Below, piece by piece: positions 1 to 11,007 of a stretch of DNA of 64,000 nt. The notes under the pieces are model-generated. The model saw only the letters and a list, made by a program, of their open reading frames with translations. It was not told the origin of the DNA and did no database searches. Numbering within the stretch: the first letter of the stretch is position 1; each line of letters begins with the position of its first letter. A program made the position numbers and the translations under genes. This stretch comes from Amphirosellinia nigrospora (lineage: Eukaryota > Ascomycota > Sordariomycetes > Xylariales > Xylariaceae): assembly GCA_004123355.1 (NCBI GenBank), contig SCHM01000004.1:3566316-3630315 (forward strand), in the 5' to 3' direction.

Positions 1-256
1 TCAGCACACGAGTTTAATTTTATGCACAGAGACACTTTACAGCAAATGTCGCATCCGCTTTCGTTGAGAACGTTCAAAATGGAGGAAAGGAGCATCAGGG
101 TTTAAGACCAAAACTCCACTCCCAGGGCCTGGAAGCTGTTGCACAATAGATAGTGAGATCAGTATTTCTACTCAAATTACGTGAAACTACTAACATTGGA
201 ATCCTGAAGTAGGAATACATGTACCTTACTTCAATTACTAAGAATCTCTGAGATAC

Positions 257-914
257 TTATCCAAGCAGTCCAATTATTTTTTCCATTGCCTCTGGCTCAA
301 AGCGGGACGCGGGTAGATGATCTGAATCGTTATAGTCGCCAACCTTTCCCGAGAAGTATATGTATGTTGTAAAGAGAAGGGTGTTCATGTACCAATTGAT
401 GTACCGAACAGTTGGATAAGACCAATTAGCAGCAGAGTGAATAATCTGGCCGGCCACGCCAATCTTTTAGCGCAGTGGTAAATCTGACACGAAACAACCA
501 CCAGGCATATGACAGCTTATATCGCAAAGCGGCGTTTCTCATTTCTGACCGAGTCTGCAGAGCTCGAAGATATCGAGAGTGGGGCGTTAATAGAGTTATG
601 AACCCAAGGACCATAATTGAACAAAAACAGGCTGCTGGAGGGGAGACCGGAGTGTCCGGATATTGGCTGGGGACTGTTGGTTGTATGGCAAGCCATGCCA
701 TTATCGCAGCGTTGGTGAAAAGAAAGGCCCACCCCATGATGCGAACACGGAGCGGTCTGCTACCCAATTCCATGTCGGTCTGATTATCCTTCGAAGATGG
801 TAGATTTACTGAGAGACAGAGGTGAGTGAATATCTTATCAAGCCGCAGCGAGGGGATATATATACAATGATCGTCTTTCGGCAAGGCCTCCACGTCGACG
901 AAGGGATCAGCCAT
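257..914 (-). CDS. Hypothetical small membrane protein
   Basis: I do not recognise this protein. Translation from the ATG at 912-914 begins MADPFVDVEALP and runs about 160 residues. It then continues in another frame from about 450 down to 257, ending in EAMEKIIGLLG. The two pieces overlap at 426-457, where a single-base frame error or an unrecognised intron would join them. Three hydrophobic stretches are visible, around IMGWAFLFTNAAIMAWLAI, CFCSIMVLGFITLL and NTLLFTTYIYF, so it is probably an integral membrane protein. No catalytic motif is seen. A longer reading upstream of the ATG exists only from a TTG codon and was not used. It stands alone, divergent from the BAR gene. Whether this is a real gene is uncertain. 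Confidence 0.4.
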
Positions 915-1060
915 CCTTCGAATATTGCTAGAGTACAATGTATACGATTGACTTTGGTGGTGGGCCGATTCTAGCCCCGTACTGTAAAGCTAGGTAGTGG
1001 TAGTAGTGGCGGTGTTAACGGTGATAGTAGTAATGTTGGTGTATGCGTGGTAGATTTATA

Positions 1061-1079
1061 CCTTCGTTTTTAACGAAGG
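1061..1079. repeat. Perfect 8-bp hairpin
   Basis: CCTTCGTT, a TTT loop and AACGAAGG form a perfect inverted repeat in the intergenic space upstream of the BAR gene. It is not followed by a U-run typical of a terminator, so no function is assigned. Confidence 0.55.
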
Positions 1080-1235
1080 GCTACGGTGTCTTATCGCTAA
1101 TAAAGTTCCAGAAAATTCAATTCTAGGTATCGTTTCCCTCTGCATGAATAATACATAAGTGTAGCTCCTCAGCGGCACACAACCTTGGAAGTTGGTAAAA
1201 CCTAGAGCCTACCGAGCTGCGGACTGTCTAAATGC

Positions 1236-1316
1236 GTAGGTACCTTAGTTGTACCTAGATACCTCAGGTTACCTTAGGTACCTTAGTAAGGTACCTAGGT
1301 ACCTACCTACAGGTAA
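1236..1316. repeat. Cluster of TACCTAGGTA-type palindromes
   Basis: About 80 bp is built from overlapping variants of GGTACCT, CCTTAGG and CCTAGGTACC, giving many nested palindromes. The same motif family recurs in intergenic DNA at 3218-3235, 8755-8764, 8869-8895, 12396-12415, 12625-12640, 12840-12850, 12927-12940, 26964-27005, 27166-27182 and 39330-39351. I did not notice it inside the recognised exons. Confidence 0.7.
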
Positions 1317-1661
1317 CAAAAGCGCTCCTTATATGCATATCTTGCTTTAATCGAATACCGCGTGTCTTTACTATTAGGTTATCACGTGTCAGAGGATTTA
1401 AGCATCAAACCTTGGAAGGTGTGCCTCTGGAGAGGCTTGGCGCATGGAATACGCTGTAGCCTGCAGTTTGTAGGGCTTAACCGCACTATAGGTAGGTGCC
1501 TCGTAGCATTGAGGTAGACCCAAGGCTGGCCTAAAGTTGCGGCGAGCTTCAGCAGCACCATTGTTTTACATTGCGAACAGCCTTTACGTTACGTCGCTTG
1601 TTCCCATCCTCTACCGCATCTCATCCCATCGCGACACCACATCCGCCCTAATCCGCCCAAG

Positions 1662-2948
1662 ATGGACAACTTCAAAGCCTTCGGCAACACTTTCGGCAGT
1701 AGCCTCAGGTGAGTTGTGAATCTAGTTTGTCGTCATAGCACCAAGATGTGAGCTTCGATGCTGATACGATTCCCGCTTAGCAACATCGGGTCTCAAATCA
1801 CCCCGTCCCTCTCTCGTACGTTTCAGTACACAAGGAGCAGCTTGGCCAGGCCGAGGACAAGGTGGGCGGGTTCTTTCCCTGGCCTTTTATCAATAACTGA
1901 CCAACTGTTATCTACAGACCCAACTCCCTCCTGATTACATTGACCTGGAGAAGCGCGTGGATGCCCTGAAGCAGGTTCACCAGAAACTCCTTGCCGTGAC
2001 GTAAGTGCTAGTCTATCGAAAGGTAGCCTCCATGGCTTGGCTGACTGATCGCATGCTAGCTCTCAATACTCTAACGAAGCTTACGACTACCCGCCCAACA
2101 TCAAGGAGACTTTTCAGGACCTCGGCCGCACCGTCAGTGAGAAGGTCCAACTCCTTTCCTCGGCATCTACGCCTGCAGAGGCGCAGGCTGCTTTGACAGC
2201 GCCCCGTCCGCGAAACCCCAGCCAAAGACATTCAACCATGCAATTGCCCGTGCTAGTTTGGCAAGCTCGCAACTGCTCCACCAGCAACACACTGGCGCTG
2301 GTGAAGACCCTCTGGCCACCGCTCTAGAGAAGTACGCGCTGGCCGAGGAACGTGTTGGCGAGGCTCGTCTTGCCCAGGATGCGCAGATTCAGAGCAGATT
2401 CTTGGCTGGCTGGAATACGACTTTGAACACCAACTTGATGTTCGCTACGCGCGCACGTAGGAATGTCGAAAAGACTCGTTTGACTTTGGATTCCGTCAAG
2501 TCTCGAGTCAAGGGTACAACTTGGAAGATGGGAGGCATGTCGCCCCGTGAAGAGCACCCCAATTCGGAGGAACTCTCGGCTGAAGCCCAAGAGGAGATCG
2601 AGAAGGCCGAGGACGAATTCGTCACCCAGACCGAAGAGGCTGTGGGTGTTATGAAGAACGTACGTTGTCTAGGTAAAAGCTATTGTTTGTGTAGGCCGTG
2701 GCTAATTTTCCATTTTAGGTTCTCGATACCCCTGAGCCCCTCCGCAACCTGGCAGAGCTTATTGCTGCCCAAGTTGAGTATCACAAGAAGGCTTATGAGA
2801 TTCTGAACGAGCTGGCTCCTGTCATCGAGGGTCTTCAGCTTCAACAGGAGGCACGTAGTCGCGAATAAGTACCCATGATAGGTACGCCTTGCTGACGGTT
2901 GCCCGGCTGCAGGAAAACTACCGCAAGAGCCGCGAAAGCGCTTCCTAA
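1662..2948 (+). CDS. gvp36: Gvp36-like BAR domain protein
   Basis: The product matches the fungal Gvp36 family, BAR-domain proteins that bind and curve membranes in Golgi-vesicle and endocytic traffic. It starts MDNFKAFGNTFGSSLSN and contains PPDYIDLEKRVDALKQVH, FNHAIARASLASSQLLH, QIQSRFLAGWNTTLNTNLMF and LRNLAELIAAQVEYHKKAYE. It is largely helical coiled coil, as BAR domains are, and ends YRKSRESAS. Introns are seen at about 1709-1790, after GACAAG (about 1861), after GTGAC (about 2000), after MKN (about 2660) and near 2856; the last donor is unclear. Two single-base shifts interrupt the frame, at 1842-1843 (AA for AAA) and 2202-2205 (CCCC for CCCCC). Both are homopolymers and look like assembly errors. 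Family assignment is firm; exact exon ends are less so. Confidence 0.85.
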
Positions 2949-3633
2949 ACTACTAGCGCCAGCTTTACCAGAAATATGAGATGCGTATAGTCTCATTGGT
3001 AAACTTAATGGATCTTTAGGAACGCCGGTTGCCGAAGCACTTTAATGCGCAGGAACGGTGAAGGATATTATGAAATTCATTGAGTCTTCTTGATATGTCA
3101 CCTGAAGCGTTTTTCGCTTCTTCATTTCTAGACGAGGACGGAGACCTCGAAACCTGAAGTGACTCAAAACTGCAGAGGGCAAAGATGTAAGCCCGGGCCA
3201 GTATAATCAATTATAAACTACCTAACCTAGGTAGTATGTTTCTTGATGCGTGCTCACACTTCAACGTGTTGAGTTTTAGCCGGCTTTAGCAGTGCGAAGC
3301 GCTTCATTTCCGGTCTTACCTATGACCTAATTCTACGTTGGCCTGTATCGTTGAATATATTATATTCCGTACATGATAGCAATTTATAGCAACAGGCTAA
3401 CCTAGACGGCCCGGCTATCGAGTTGTAAAAGGTTGTATCTAATTGGACAATTGGCTCATAGATGACCCACTCACGTGATTTTGAGCTCTGACGTTCCCCG
3501 TTACAGGGAACCTTGCCCTAGCAGTTGACTGTTAGGTGGTTGATCGATTGACGCTGCTTGGAGCTCAAGTCCCCTGCTCGACCGTTAATCCACGCAGCCG
3601 AACACTACCACATACACTACACCCTCACACACA
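2949..3633. other. Intergenic, BAR gene to complex I gene
   Basis: No gene is supported. It contains one palindrome of the TACCTAGGTA family (3218-3235) and, just before the next ATG, a CA-rich leader typical of fungal 5' untranslated regions (about 3595-3633). Confidence 0.6.
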
Positions 3634-4495
3634 ATGCGGCGGACTCTCCGACTTCTCGCCGATGTCAAGCCCGCCCGCTACCTTGAGGCGGGCAACCCGA
3701 CGGGCCTGACGGGCCTGTACACACACAGCTCCCCGCGCTCATCGCTGCTATTCCTGTACTCCCACACCCTCGAGAAGCTAGAGAAGTTCCCCGAGTCGTC
3801 GCTGTACCGGAAGTCTGTCGAGGCCCAGACGAAGCACCGCATGGCCATCGTCGAGGCCGCCGTGCCCCCGGGATATGCGGAGTGGGCTGCGCGTGCGCAA
3901 AAGGTCATCGAGGACAACCCCGAGCAGTTCAACATCGCCACCAGCGCCAAGATCGACGGCGCCAAGGCCATCGCGGTCAAGTCGGGCGACTCTGTCTTCA
4001 TCCACCGCACAGATCCCCAGCCGAAGGACAGCCGGTACCAGGAGTGGGATGGCGAGCAGGACGAGGGCGACGGATACGAGGGACTGCGTGGTGCCGAGGA
4101 GCGCGAGGACCCCCGCCTCGAAGAGCTGTACGAGAGGAAGCCGCTGGAAATTGATGCCAATAAGGTCAAGTGGGAAGCCGAGCCGCAGATGACTGCCGAC
4201 CAGTACGTTGATGCTCTCCTAATGAGCAGATGGTCGCAGATTCAGTTACTGACCCGGATTATCACACAGGGTTGAGGAGATTGAGAACAAGATCGGCGCT
4301 GGTCTGATTGAGGAGGTGGTGCAAATGGCCGAGAGTGAATTAAAGCTCATTGATGTCTTGTATGAGGCAAAGGTGTAAGTGATATCACCACGCGTGAGAA
4401 TCTATTTTTAAAAGCTAACTGGATGTAGATGGGAAAGTCTAGAAGAGCAGCCATCAGCAGGGCAGTGGGAGTACTTTGAGCGGAAATCGACATAG
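3634..4495 (+). CDS. Complex I 29.9 kDa subunit (NDUFA5 family)
   Basis: This encodes the accessory NADH:ubiquinone oxidoreductase subunit known as 29.9 kDa in Neurospora and NDUFA5/B13 in animals, part of the matrix arm of mitochondrial complex I. Three exons (3634-4202, 4270-4374, 4429-4495) join in frame to give 246 residues. The N-terminus MRRTLRLLADVKPARYLE is followed by the family hallmark GLTGLYTHSSPRSSLLFLYS, then HRMAIVEAAVPPGYAEW. The C-terminus carries EEIENKIGAGLIEEVVQMA and ends QWEYFERKST. Introns are 67 and 54 bp with good GT...AG ends. Unlike most neighbours the frame is clean, so this gene is intact. The basic N-terminus suits mitochondrial import. Confidence 0.93.
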
Positions 4496-5091
4496 AGAAG
4501 CTACCCTAACGAAACAAAAAGAATTATTAAAGGCTAGACGTACTGTATCAGTAGAGGATGGGTGCATAAAATGCATTATACATACAAACAATTGGTGATT
4601 CCCTTTACGCATACACGCCCATGTCGTCGGTGTTAAATACGGTCACGTGGATGATGCCTTATTCAAGTTGCGATGAGAACGTACTCAACGTCAGGAAGGG
4701 TTAGAATTGGATAATCGGATCTTAAATTCGGGGTTTTCACGGTGCCATGTATCTTCACGCTTGAGATGTACGCCCATTCGGAACTCTCTCCAACAGTTCA
4801 AAATGCGAAGAAATTCCCCTTAGCTATTCTTTTTAAACCTCTTCATCATACTTTCCCTCAAGTTTGACGTTTGACTGGGCTTTTAAATGTGAGACGTTGC
4901 TAGGACAGTACGCAAAATGCCAAGGCCGCACTGCCCATCATTCCAACTATAAAGAGTTTTGTTGTATAATAGCTTCTTCCACCTACTCCCCACGCAAGCG
5001 TCCACTAACATGGTCCTAAATACAAGATATGCATGAAGACTCAATACTATATAGTAGGGTTTGTGGGACAGATTAACTCTGCCAATCCACC
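4496..5091. other. Intergenic, complex I gene to RRN11
   Basis: No coding signal is seen. The stretch ends in CCACCATGG, a near-ideal start context for the ATG at 5092. Confidence 0.6.
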
Positions 5092-6722
5092 ATGGCACCC
5101 TTCGCCCTCTCAATAGCAGGCTACCATCTGGGTGTGCACTCACACAACAGCGGCGTCGTGATGCGGCACGACGAGACGGCGAGACACGGTCGCCGTCTCC
5201 TACGCAGACTCAGACGCGGAAACGCAATTCTCCTCTACCGCCTCCCGGCTACCCTCAGAAGCCATCAATCCGCTAAGCCACAGCCCCGACACGTTGCGCC
5301 AACTAGCGGTAGCCGGCTTTCGCCAGAGGACGAGCTGCCGTCGCGCACTCACCCCGGCTTTCCCAATAAGCCGCTACCTTTAGGTAAACGCCGTAATGGA
5401 AGAGGCGCGTCGTCGTCATCGTCGTCGAGACGGGAGGTAGTCGTGAACAGTGATAGTGGGGTGGAAACGGATGCTACGATCGCTTCGCAGCGGGATGGTA
5501 GTCCCAGAAGAAGAAAAACCGAGCATGTGAGTGATAGGCATCACTCGGCGCGCATGCGCCACCTGAACACCATGACGGCCATCATGCACCGCTGTCTCCG
5601 CGACGGCGACATCCCCGCGCGAAGCGGGCCCTGGGGCTCCTCGTGCGCACCAGGGACGTGGACCTGCGGGTTGACAATCTCTGGGCCATCGGCTCGGAGA
5701 TCCTGATGCGCGACGGGGAGCAGCAGCAGCAGGAGGAGGAGGAGGAGAAAGCTACCATTGCGCCGAAAAGGCCATCCTCGCCGTCATCTTCTGATGCAGA
5801 CGACGACGACGACTTGGACATCGTAGAGACAGGCGCAGGATACGATATAGGGGAAGAGGAAAGAATCGCGAAAGGAGGTCCCAAGCAGCCTGAGCGCTGG
5901 GGCAGCGCGGCCAACATGGCGCAGGTCAGACAATATCTAGAAACGCTGATCCAGCACCACCCCTACGACGCGCACCGCCCGCAGTTGACGAGCGCCGTCG
6001 ACTTCTGGCCCGCGCTGTTCGGCATCGAGGTGTACAACCTCGACGCCGAGTTCCGGAACTTGCTACATCACATCTATACGGAACATGGGTTTCCTTCCAC
6101 TTCTCTTTCACGATCATATTCTCCCTCTCCGGATCGGGCGTATGACGACTACGAGGCAGATAGGATGGATCTAGACGATGACGACGACGACGAAAGAAAC
6201 TCACGACGAAGAAGAAGCGTCCGTGAAGAGGAAGAAGAAGAAGACCCGAACCGACATGACGCGACAGACGCCCTGCGCGCCGAGACGCAGCGCGGCGCCC
6301 TCGGGCTCGCGACGCGGATGGACGGCGTCCTCGAGAACCCGCCATACACGACGCACGCGGAGCTGCTGCGCCTGCGAGGGCACGTGGGGTTGTTCGTCGC
6401 CGACCTATACCTGCCCTCGCGCCTCATGGAGCGGTACGCAAAGCGCCGCGGCGGGGAGGAGGAGGAGGAGGAGGAGGAGGGAGAACAGGAGCGGCTCTCG
6501 CCGCGGAACGCGGAGCGTCGCCTCCGCGGGTGTGCCAGACGCCCCGAGGAGCACGTGGCGCTCGCTCGACGCCGGGAAGAGCAAGGACGGGCCACGGTGT
6601 TCTTCCGACGCGCCGTGGCGGCCAAGGCGAGGCTCGAGGAGTGGGTTTTGCGCTTCTTGGACGAGGAGGATGAGGAGGACAATGAGCATGATGCAGGAGT
6701 ACTGCGACGATCTGGTTGGTAG
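5092..6722 (+). CDS. rrn11: RNA polymerase I initiation factor Rrn11-like
   Basis: Rrn11 is a subunit of the core factor that recruits RNA polymerase I to rDNA promoters in the nucleolus. Conserved blocks appear in order: PSEAINPLSHSPDTLRQLAV, LSPEDELPSRTHPGFPNKPL, MRHLNTMTAIMHRCLRDGDI, RALGLLVRTRDVDLRVDNLW, QYLETLIQHHPYDAHRP, LTSAVDFWPALFGIEVYNLD and THAELLRLRGHVGLFVADLY, ending near EEWVLRFLDEE. These blocks lie in three frames. Single-base losses are inferred near 5199, 5315 and 5613-5616, with probably another near 5145. Long Glu/Asp/Gln runs (about 5722-5750, 6173-6192, 6453-6480) are low-complexity linkers. The start is the CCACCATGG at 5092; no intron is needed. This is very likely an essential gene broken only by sequence errors. 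Confidence 0.82.
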
Positions 6723-7300
6723 TTTTGATGGGTGGGTTGTGGTGAGATGATCTCGAGAGGACCAACGAGGGCTAGTTATTTTTTCATGTTTCTTGAGATA
6801 CCCCTATTCACATGAACAACACTCTTCCCCGTCTCCCTTTACTAGGATCTGCTCTGGCATGGGGTCGTCTATTATGCATTTCGCAATGATGATCCTGGGT
6901 TTTAGTCACTTGTCATTTGGCTACATACTTCGGTAAGGTCATCGAAAGAATGGGTGGGATGTTGGCATTCGGACGGTATATTCGTTCTTGAAAGCAAACC
7001 ACAGGCTTGGTAAGATGTAGGGCACAGTTGAGTAAGCATTTTCCCTCCGCGGACAAAGTAATACATATATTGCAAGTTTGAAGACCCTGATTCCCTAACA
7101 CCTGTCCCTTCAAACGGCGCAAGGTGGAAACAACTAGAGTTACAGATTCGTCGGCGAACACCAAGACGTTACAAATTCCACAGATGACTGCCCTTGTACT
7201 TCCATAGCAACCATCTATTGTTAATAAACGTGAGTCCAAGGGCCCATCGCCTGCTCCCTCGACATCAAAAGCTAAAAAATAGATAAGGGGTACAGGTAGG
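6723..7300. other. Convergent intergenic, RRN11 to YIP4
   Basis: The two genes end tail to tail here. No gene is supported; short open frames in this stretch have no recognisable content. Confidence 0.55.
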
Positions 7301-8462
7301 CTAGCTGATGAAGCAAAGACAACCCAGCCCGATGTAAAATATGAATAACGGGTACACGGCGATTCCTACACGGTTGCTGACAACACCACTGCCGCCCAGA
7401 ATGCTGACGCCTGCCGCCATCGCCCAGGCCACAAGTATGATGTAGACGGGAATCCGGGGAATAGGGGGAGGCCGACCGCCGATAGTAGCGCAGCGATGAC
7501 GAGTGGGAACAGCGTGTAGCCAATGATGCACACGCTCTGCATGAAAGATCTACGTCAAGTTAGTCGAACCGCAGGACTACTAATAACAGTGTAACCCGGG
7601 TCTTGGATCTAAATGTCCCGAGCCAGCAAAGAGGTAGGGGAAGAACTGACATATTTCCACCCAACAGCTTGATCTGCAGCGTAACGATCGCCTCGCCAAT
7701 CCATACAGTCGCAAAAACACCCGAGAAGATAGCGTCTTTCTGCTTCGGTTGGCCGCAAATACTTAACAGCACGGACAGCGCAAGACAGAAGAGCAGAGGT
7801 CCCCACAAGTCCCAATCTCTAAGACCGGGTGTCATATTGTTCTGGTTGAGCAAGGCCTCGGGATCCATGACTCTGCCGGCTAGAGACTGCAGCTCCTCGC
7901 GGGCGCCCGAAAGCCCGGCGCCTCGGAGGTTGGCGTATGCGCCCCGGAGCCCTCCACTCGCCATGCCGCTCTCGATCATCGAGCCGCCGAACAGGTAGCG
8001 TGGGTACAGCACCTCGCGCATCTTGGACCAGACGGCCAACAGATCCCGGCGCACCGTCTCCCACACCGTCTCGTCGATCGTATTCTGCGGCGCGCGCCGG
8101 TCGTCGCCGGGGATTCGCGACGTGAGGTACGATTCGTTGAGCGGCCGCGAGGACGACGACGATGAGGGCCCGGCCTGCCCGCTGAGATTGCCTGTTAACG
8201 GGGCGCGCTGTGCCTCGGCATTGGATAACGGATCGTCGAAGTCGTTGAGGTCGGCTATTGCAACCAGAGTGCGCAAGCGTTTGTTAGCCAAATATCGCTC
8301 TTAGATCTACGCTTCGCGAGTTCAACCCGTAGTCGCAGCTGGGGCTAGAGGCCGAAAACGCCACGCCCCAGAGGTCATTCTCAACTCACCATCATCTGGG
8401 TCAATGAGGTCATCGTCGTCGTCTATGTGCGGATTGTTGTATTGGTGACTTGAGGACGCCAT
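7301..8462 (-). CDS. yip4: Yip4-like Golgi membrane protein (Yip1 family)
   Basis: Yip1-family proteins are multi-pass Golgi/ER membrane proteins that interact with Rab GTPases in vesicle traffic. Exons are 8390-8462, 7651-8254 and 7301-7549 (about 308 residues). The acidic N-terminus starts MASSSHQYNNPH and continues DLNDFDDPLSNAEAQRAPL. The cytosolic part includes VWSKMREVLYPRYLFGG and DWDLWGPLLFCLALSVLLSI. The membrane segments follow, with IGEAIVTLQIKLLGG, SVCIIGYTLFPLVIAALLSA, VAWAMAAGVSILGGSGVV and YPLFIFYIGLGCLCFIS at the end. One frame shift lies in the G run 7464-7468 (C run on the coding strand), where one more base restores a GLPPIPRIPVY-type junction. The start ATG and all splice sites fit well. 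Confidence 0.85.
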
Positions 8463-9625
8463 CTCGATTAAGACAGCTCGGTAGTGCTAGTCTCCAGCTT
8501 CCTCGCAACTACCACAAAGAACTATCCCGCTAGGTTCCGATGCTTATACTCTCCCAACGTCCTTCGGTTCATGGGTTGCCGGCTAGGTGGGTGGCGTGAA
8601 GAATCGATCAGGATGGGAGGAGTGATACGTGTACGTTGGTCGTTGTAAGCTCTGCTACCTATTTCCAGCTGTCGATTGAAGCTGCCTGTTCGAGGTGCAT
8701 GCCAGGTTGATTGGAGCTAATATGCAATTACCCACTATACCTACTGCAGGATGATACCTAGGTATCGGAGCTTACCGGTTCTACTTGAAGCGCATGTGGT
8801 CAAAGCTCCCGCCTTCTTCTAGGTAACACCCAGCATGCACTTGCGATCTTGTAGATACTTTCAGTAAACTACCTAAGTAGGTACCTAAGGTAGGTTGTAG
8901 GATGAAACTCTATTCAGAGGGGTATCTTGTTCTTTCAATATCCAAGAAATACCAGTGCTTCGCTGGGCCCGACTCCGTTCCCCATTTAGCTCCCAACCCT
9001 TGAAAACCGCCAAGACAAGCGAAGAGGTATAGTAACCATGGGGTTTGTTCTAGTAGCCACCAATACAACCATCCTTAACACCGTCCTCATTCTGGAAACC
9101 CAAGCTATGTCCTTGCAAGGAACCATCTACCCAGGAACGCCTTGCTCAAATCATAACCAACGTAAAACAACTTTACGTCAACCTCAATACTGGGATATTA
9201 CAACACGTAACCCCTCTGAGCGTGCTCTATTCCACATATGCGTAGAGGCCCGAAATACACCACCAAAACTAACGGCTCGTGTACTTATGTTTGATACTCA
9301 GGTACCTAGTTATGTGACACTGGAGTATAAGAGGAGGCCTACGGCTTCGGAGAAGGCGAAAGATTGGCAAACTCGGCCAGACTATGTTCTCCAACCGAGC
9401 AATGGGTGCAACCTTGTCCTCCCCCAACGCTGGAAACGGATATATGAGGCGGAATAAACTTGGTGAGCTGTCGCCCCACTACTCCGATATTAGGTGGCCG
9501 GGAAAAGAGCCATAAGACTTTCGGGACATCGGTACTCCAAATTGGAAAGTGTTTCACCGGTTTAGATTCGCAAACAGAAGGTGATATGAGCCCAAGCCAA
9601 AATGGTGTACCTCTGGTTGGCTTTA
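8463..9625. other. Intergenic upstream of YIP4
   Basis: No supported gene. It includes two palindromes of the TACCTAGGTA family (8755-8764, 8869-8895). A 139-codon open frame at 9038-9457 on the plus strand has no recognisable domain and is treated as spurious. The 9339-9625 part may hold decayed or mis-read C-terminal sequence of the PAS-domain gene that lies to the right on the minus strand. Confidence 0.5.
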
Positions 9626-11007
9626 TCATTTGGCCACCCGGCGGCCCCCAACTTGGTGTGGCATGCTCTCGTGTAGACGCGTGTTAGAGTAGAAAATGTG
9701 ATTGAAAGTGTGTAATAAATTCGTGGGATAGTTGGCACGAATCGGGTGCTCGTCCCAGGAGCCGGCAAACAACCCGTTTTCAAACTCTGTGGAAAGCATT
9801 GGTAGGTGAAGAGAAGGTATCGGTGGCCGCGCCTTCCTGAGCACCATGACTAACCCGTCAGAGGTGCAAGAAACAACGGCCTCGAGTTCACGAGTGGGCA
9901 TCGGCTCGTGACGGCGACTTTGTCGTTCTCGGTTGACTATTGGTCTTTGAGCACCCTGGGTCCTTGCCATTTTTGATTGGCCTGCAAGTGTAGCCGAGGA
10001 CGCATGAGTACGCGGCTTAACCACCGGCGTGGGCTGGTTTATCGGCGAGCTATCATGGGCTTCTCTCTTGATAAATTTATTCTGCCCATCATCCATTAAC
10101 ACGTCTGCAATCTCGTTCAGGCGCGCACCGCCATCGCTGTCATTTTCTAGCGTCTCGTCGTCCAAACCCCCCATTTCCAAGTCGCCTTCATCCCCTTCGG
10201 AATTTTCTTCCACTCGCGGGTCTCGCGACCAGAAGCGAAGGTAAGCAATGGAATCGTTCGCCTTGGCGTTTTCGAGGCATTTGATTGCATCGTTCCAACA
10301 GTTCTCGGCGATGCATTCATAAAGACTTTTCCCCCGAAGTTGATCCGGTCCGAGGCCAAGTATCGAAGATACGGCATTTGTGGCGAACATGATAGTTAAC
10401 GTTCGGGTAAACCTGTTTAGGATTAAGGCTGCGCGGGGCTCGCGCTCCGTTGGCTGCATTCTGAATTTGGGCGACATGTGTTCCAGCATATGGTATCGAG
10501 GATCCCTTGGTGAACTAGAGAATATCCTTCGTATGTGCGGAGCCTCAATAGCTCGTCCTAGCAGAGAATTAGCGGATCACGATAGATGTCAAATAATCTT
10601 TTAACGCACTCTCACTTCTCTTGCCCTGGCGATATACGCTTGTGCATGCCACCAAGACATCGTGGACAATCGTAAAGCAGCACTCGCAATTTACAAACCG
10701 GCCACCTTTAGACAGTATGCGAGCATAATGCAAGACTGCCGCCTTATCTAACAAGACACCCCTATTATGGATTGACCGGGCGAAAGGAATTCGTCAGGGT
10801 GAAAATAGTCGAAACAAGATTTCCCTTGAATTTCTTGGGGCTGATACCCAAGATGTCGGCTACCGACTCCGACGCGAAAGAATGTTGGCGTCATGGGACA
10901 GGTCTACTAAGTGTAAGCTTGTGCGGTCCTGTACATAGTGTTTGGCTTGCTCGGGACACAGGTTGTCTAGAGCACTTACTGTGAATGGTCATAAATGTCT
11001 GCTCCAT
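9626..11007 (-). CDS. Fungal two-PAS-domain protein
   Basis: PAS domains sense light, redox or ligands, or mediate dimerisation; the role of this family member is unknown to me. Exon 1 begins at 11007 with MEQTFMTIH. Exon 2 contains SVADILGISPKKFKG, the CFDYFHPDEF block, LDKAAVLHYARILSKGGRFV and CCFTIVHDVLVACTSVY, making the first PAS domain with its C-terminal cap. After an intron (about 10551-10609), IEAPHIRRIFSS leads into the second PAS: LNRFTRTLTIMFATNAVSSI, LGLGPDQLRGKSLYECIAEN and NDSIAYLRFWSRDPR. An acidic linker follows. Three single-base shifts are seen near 10877, 10820 and 10770. The C-terminal end is uncertain: similarity fades near 9700 and the stop at 9626 may not be the true one. 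Confidence 0.72.

Noticed and set aside
5582-6765. Several long minus-strand frames opposite RRN11
   Set aside because: Poly-Ser, Arg-rich and poly-Pro translations are shadows of the GAG/GAC repeats of the coding strand.
9038-9457. 139-codon plus-strand open frame
   Set aside because: No domain, no signal, and it overlaps a region that may belong to the opposite-strand PAS gene; composition is not gene-like.
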